DNA from: Pyrenopolyporus hunteri
Lineage: Eukaryota > Ascomycota > Sordariomycetes > Xylariales > Hypoxylaceae
DNA: 64,000 nucleotides
Direction: 5' to 3'
Assembly (NCBI GenBank): GCA_902806595.1
Contig: CADCXC010000009.1
Coordinates: forward strand, 2,108,001 to 2,172,000
Of the stretch, positions 60,963-64,000 are shown piece by piece. A program made the position numbers and the translations under genes. A model generated the notes under the pieces. The model saw only the letters and a list, made by a program, of their open reading frames with translations. It did no database searches and was not told the DNA's origin. Position 1 is the stretch's first letter. Every line of letters starts with the position of its first letter.

Positions 60963-62957
60963 CTATCTTCGACTTCGTCTCTGGTTGTTGTTTCCGCTGC
61001 CTTTGATTGGACTGACAAAGGTAACATGCTTGCTATCATCCTTCCGCAGTCGCACCGTTGTTCCGGGCCCTGTGCCGGTAGAACCGCGATGGTGTCGGAT
61101 GGAGCGCGCACCACTGTGATCGTCCTCGATATCGATCTCGTCTACGTCCGAGATCGACTGTGCCCCGATGCTGTCGTTCATGTCCGACTCCATCTCCGAG
61201 TCCGCTTCCGAGTCGTCATACTCGCCATCGTCGCTAACTAGGGATGGCGCGTTATTCGAAACGGCCGTATGGGGACTCAAGTCTACATCCAGCATATCAT
61301 CATCTCCCATCAATTCGGGCTCGGAACCCGACATGACTCCCGACGCAGGCGTCGGCACAGGAGTAGAATAAGGCATAAGCGGAGGGTGTCCTTTGCTGCT
61401 GGACGGCCGGCCTGTGGCGACGGCTGGAGACATGGTAGCCCTTACGGGAACCCGCACGAGAGAAGGGGCCTGATACGGGGCCGCGTTTCCGATACGGCTA
61501 ACATCGCCGTTACCGCCCGCGTCAACCTCGTCTAGCTCCTCCTCCTCGGGAGAGAAGAACTGGTCCAAGTCTATCTTAGTCTTGGCTTCGCTAACTAATT
61601 CGTTCAAGTTGCCGTTGAAACCCCTGCTTTGAAGTAGCCTGGATAGATGGGGAGAATCGGCCGAAGGCGAAAATTTTGCCTCTTGTTTGGCCACTCCCGT
61701 CGTCTTCCGGGGTGGTTCGGGAACACCAGGGATCGAGGAAACACCGGGGAGTTCGCCACGGCGGTACATCTCCAACGACTCCTGTATGCGGCGCACGACA
61801 GAGAAGCAAGCCTCGGACTCGGACATGGCGTTCTCTCTGACGAACGGATGGACAAGGCCAGACGACGATGGAGCGCTCTGGCTCACGGGTTTATCCTCTC
61901 CTACAGCAGCACCAGTGTCGGTTACGTCGATCGGATGACCGCAGTGGACCGCGGCTTCTTCGTGGCTCTTGAAGTCCCTTTTATGCGCGATGCGGCAGTG
62001 GTTGATGAAACCTTGCGTGCTCGAGAAGTTCTCGCGATGGCAGTCAATGCAAACAAGCTTCACAGTCTTCCCGTCAGATCGCTTCAAGACACAAGGGCCA
62101 TTCTTGTCCTTGGGAGGCGGATATCCGCTTGACAAAGCATGGAGCTTCTGACCCGCAGTACCTCGTACCGGCCGACCTCTACCTTGGGACGCACCTAACT
62201 CAACAATACTATTTCTTGTCGATCTACCGTCTACCGAATGTCTGAATCTGGAATTTTCGCCCTGCGCGGAAGCCTCGGGCAGGATGCCGTCGAACTTGGG
62301 ATCGGGTATGAGCCACTTGGCGTAATGTCGCGCGTACGGACCATCGGTAACGCCAAAAGGTGGTGCCCACTGAGGCAGCTTCTCGCCCAACTTCGGTCTC
62401 AAGGCCGCGCCCGACCCGTTCATTATATTCACCATCTGCTCCGGCGTAGGGACGTTCTGTGGATACGGTATTAGATGACACCTTCGCAGTTGTTCCAAAG
62501 CCACCTGGCATTTGGCAAGTTCTTGATTAATCAAGCGTAACTCGTCATGCTTGAGTAGGATCTCGAGACTGAACTGCTGCTCGATAGCATCCCTAGCGCG
62601 CGCCATCTTGGTCCTATGCGACACGGGCCGCGATGCACACCCTTCCCCGTTCTCTACCGACGATAAAGCCACCTTCTTATGCGCCTTGAGGCGATCGCCG
62701 TCATCATCATCCTCCGACCTCGTCCGCTTTAGCGCGGGCGAAGAAGCAGCTAGTTGCGACGCTATCGCGACGTTGCTCTGCTTGCGCCGCTTTGGGGTTA
62801 CAGGCGACGAAATAGTGGTAGTAGCGGTAGTAGTAAGCGGCGAGTCTGAGGATACCCAAGGCTGCAGCGGTTTGCTAAAATCAAGCATAGGCTGTTCGAC
62901 TTGTAGAGTTTTGTCGCTTCCCCTAGAATCCGAACTCCAAAAGCGGAACATGAGCAT
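60963..62957 (-). CDS. Ahc1-like C2H2 zinc-finger protein (probable ADA/HAT complex component)
   Basis: A single exon of 664 residues starting MLMFRFW. The N-terminal ~120 residues are low-complexity with basic patches (TPKRRKQ, KAHKK). A helical segment follows (IEQQFSLEILLKHDELRLIN), then the block IPYPQNVPTPEQMVNIMNG and an aromatic stretch (LPQWAPPFGV, YARHYAKWLIPDPKFDG). One zinc finger of spacing C-x2-C-x13-H-x4-H sits at about residues 302-325 (VCIDCHRENF ... NHCRIAHKRDF). The C-terminus is acidic then basic (DDDMLDVD, SGNNNQRRSRR). I recall this arrangement from fungal proteins annotated as Ahc1-like, after the yeast ADA histone acetyltransferase complex component. The zinc finger is certain from the sequence; the complex membership is inference. 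No intron is needed. Confidence 0.68.
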   Translation of the reverse strand: MLMFRFWSSDSRGSDKTLQVEQPMLDFSKPLQPWVSSDSPLTTTATTTISSPVTPKRRKQSNVAIASQLAASSPALKRTRSEDDDDGDRLKAHKKVALSSVENGEGCASRPVSHRTKMARARDAIEQQFSLEILLKHDELRLINQELAKCQVALEQLRRCHLIPYPQNVPTPEQMVNIMNGSGAALRPKLGEKLPQWAPPFGVTDGPYARHYAKWLIPDPKFDGILPEASAQGENSRFRHSVDGRSTRNSIVELGASQGRGRPVRGTAGQKLHALSSGYPPPKDKNGPCVLKRSDGKTVKLVCIDCHRENFSSTQGFINHCRIAHKRDFKSHEEAAVHCGHPIDVTDTGAAVGEDKPVSQSAPSSSGLVHPFVRENAMSESEACFSVVRRIQESLEMYRRGELPGVSSIPGVPEPPRKTTGVAKQEAKFSPSADSPHLSRLLQSRGFNGNLNELVSEAKTKIDLDQFFSPEEEELDEVDAGGNGDVSRIGNAAPYQAPSLVRVPVRATMSPAVATGRPSSSKGHPPLMPYSTPVPTPASGVMSGSEPELMGDDDMLDVDLSPHTAVSNNAPSLVSDDGEYDDSEADSEMESDMNDSIGAQSISDVDEIDIEDDHSGARSIRHHRGSTGTGPGTTVRLRKDDSKHVTFVSPIKGSGNNNQRRSRR

Positions 62958-64000
62958 ACCCGACCTAGCGAAAAGGGGGGGAGACGTCCAGGGTATCTGC
63001 GCTCGATAAGCGTTGCGATACAGTTGGCAAAATGTACGTGTGGTCGGGGCACGGACAGATTCGGGCCCCCAAACTTGGTATGCAGGACAAAGGCCCGGAA
63101 GTTGTAAAAGGGGGGTGGGAAGAAAGGGTAACCTATGTCAGAGGGTACGAAGCCGAATGGCAAGGCAAGGCTGACGTAACGGCGAGTGTGTTAGGCACAG
63201 AGCCGTGGTTTCCTAGTAACTCCCTAGTGCTGCAGGTCGAGAGCGAGCAATCGGGGGGATCGGCTCACCCGGCGGAAGCGACGACGCTTTTTTAGCTCTG
63301 GGGCTATAGACGCACTATCGAATGGTGCTACCTAGTGGACCTAGGCTACGCTAACCAGCAGGTAGGTAGTTAGGGTAGGCAGTTAGGTAGGGTAGGTAGG
63401 GTACGGAAGGTAGAGAGGTTGTAGGCAGGCAACGACTACCTGCACTATACCTGGTAACCTAGTACACCAAGGCAACAGAGCGACGGAGCCAAGGGAAGGC
63501 AAGGTGCACGTATGTATTTTAGCGGAGGTATGTACCTAATAGGCCCCCCAAAGAAAGAGAGACGGGCTCCTGATGGGTCGGCGACGCGCAAAAGGGGAGC
63601 AGGGCCTGTCGCTGATGTGGCCACTGTCAAACCCAACGAAACTCAGTCTGAGTCAGGGTCGAGGCAGGCGAGGAAATGCGTAACAACACGCCAGGGGATG
63701 GGCGACGCAGTGCGAATGGCTGCGACGATTGCCAAAGGATTGCAATGGGCTGCGACGGCTGCGACGGTTGCGCGTAAATTATTAGTTTATGTTATGGAGG
63801 CTTTCGGCGCAGGATAAAAACGATGCGACCGAGCCGACAATAGATAAAAAAATTAAAATAAAATGTCCTTCGAAAAAAAGAAGCGCAGAGACAATGAACG
63901 CGCAAGTTGGACAGTACCAAATGGAGATGCGGTGGACAGTGCGGTGCGTATTAGAGGGCGCGTATGATGATCATCAGGGTGCGATATGCGACCGAGACAA
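62958..64000. other. Promoter side of the zinc-finger gene; no gene seen
   Basis: About 1 kb upstream of the zinc-finger gene to the end of the window. It contains a TAGG-rich repeat patch (listed separately). Several overlapping frames at 63032-63817 have no recognisable features and are treated as chance. Confidence 0.45.
63358..63412. repeat. TAGG/GGTAG-rich repeat patch
   Basis: Imperfect tandem GGTAGGTAG, TTAGGGTAGG and GTAGGGTA words over about 55 bp. It belongs to the same motif family as the TACCTA patches elsewhere in the window. Confidence 0.75.

Overview
The window is nuclear DNA of a filamentous ascomycete (Pezizomycotina, most likely a Sordariomycete). The evidence is genes split by short introns of about 50-220 bp with GT..AG borders and CTAAC-type branch sites, conserved fungal proteins (Rsp5, Snu13, vacuolar ATPase proteolipid, Pab2, transketolase, a DUF2421-type exporter), intergenic DNA full of TACCTA/TAGGTA motifs, and one very long AT-rich block of the kind repeat-induced point mutation (RIP) produces. 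The species cannot be named from the sequence alone.

Left arm (1-26857), ordinary gene space with eleven-gene-style spacing: a three-exon BRE4/ArAE-type membrane protein (557-4167, -), a low-complexity orphan (5214-6026, +), transketolase (6657-9131, -, six exons with one GC-AG intron), a BMT6-type rRNA methyltransferase (11374-12789, +), a SAC/hSac2 phosphoinositide phosphatase (13004-16125, -), SNU13 (16730-17298, -) diverging from the V-ATPase proteolipid gene (17845-18635, +), a secreted GH31 alpha-glucosidase (19830-22520, +) and a Pab2-type RRM protein (24084-24873, +). These are mostly housekeeping genes with no sign of a co-functional cluster.

Middle (26858-55052): 28.2 kb of about 85-90% A+T without any credible gene. 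Its two ends are a 28-bp inverted repeat (27/28 identical), so the block looks like one inserted unit, or a nest inside one, rather than a diffuse isochore. C on the + strand survives almost only in CpG, whereas G survives in AG, GG and TG contexts; the bias keeps the same sign through the whole block. A pair of inverted ~190-bp arms inside it (32441-33680) shows that the loss follows the chromosomal strand and not the orientation of the repeat. This strand-asymmetric, CpG-sparing decay is the most unusual thing in the window. At least two further degenerate relatives of the arm sequence and a degenerate tandem array (44401-44690) also lie inside.

Right arm (55053-64000): the NEDD4-family ubiquitin ligase gene rsp5 (55543-58514, +, seven exons including a 16-bp microexon) begins only 490 bp from the block. 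It shows either a one-base deletion or a shifted splice acceptor next to the C2 domain. A probable Ahc1-like zinc-finger protein (60963-62957, -) follows. All exon boundaries were built by hand from splice motifs, reading phase and family knowledge; no searches were run.
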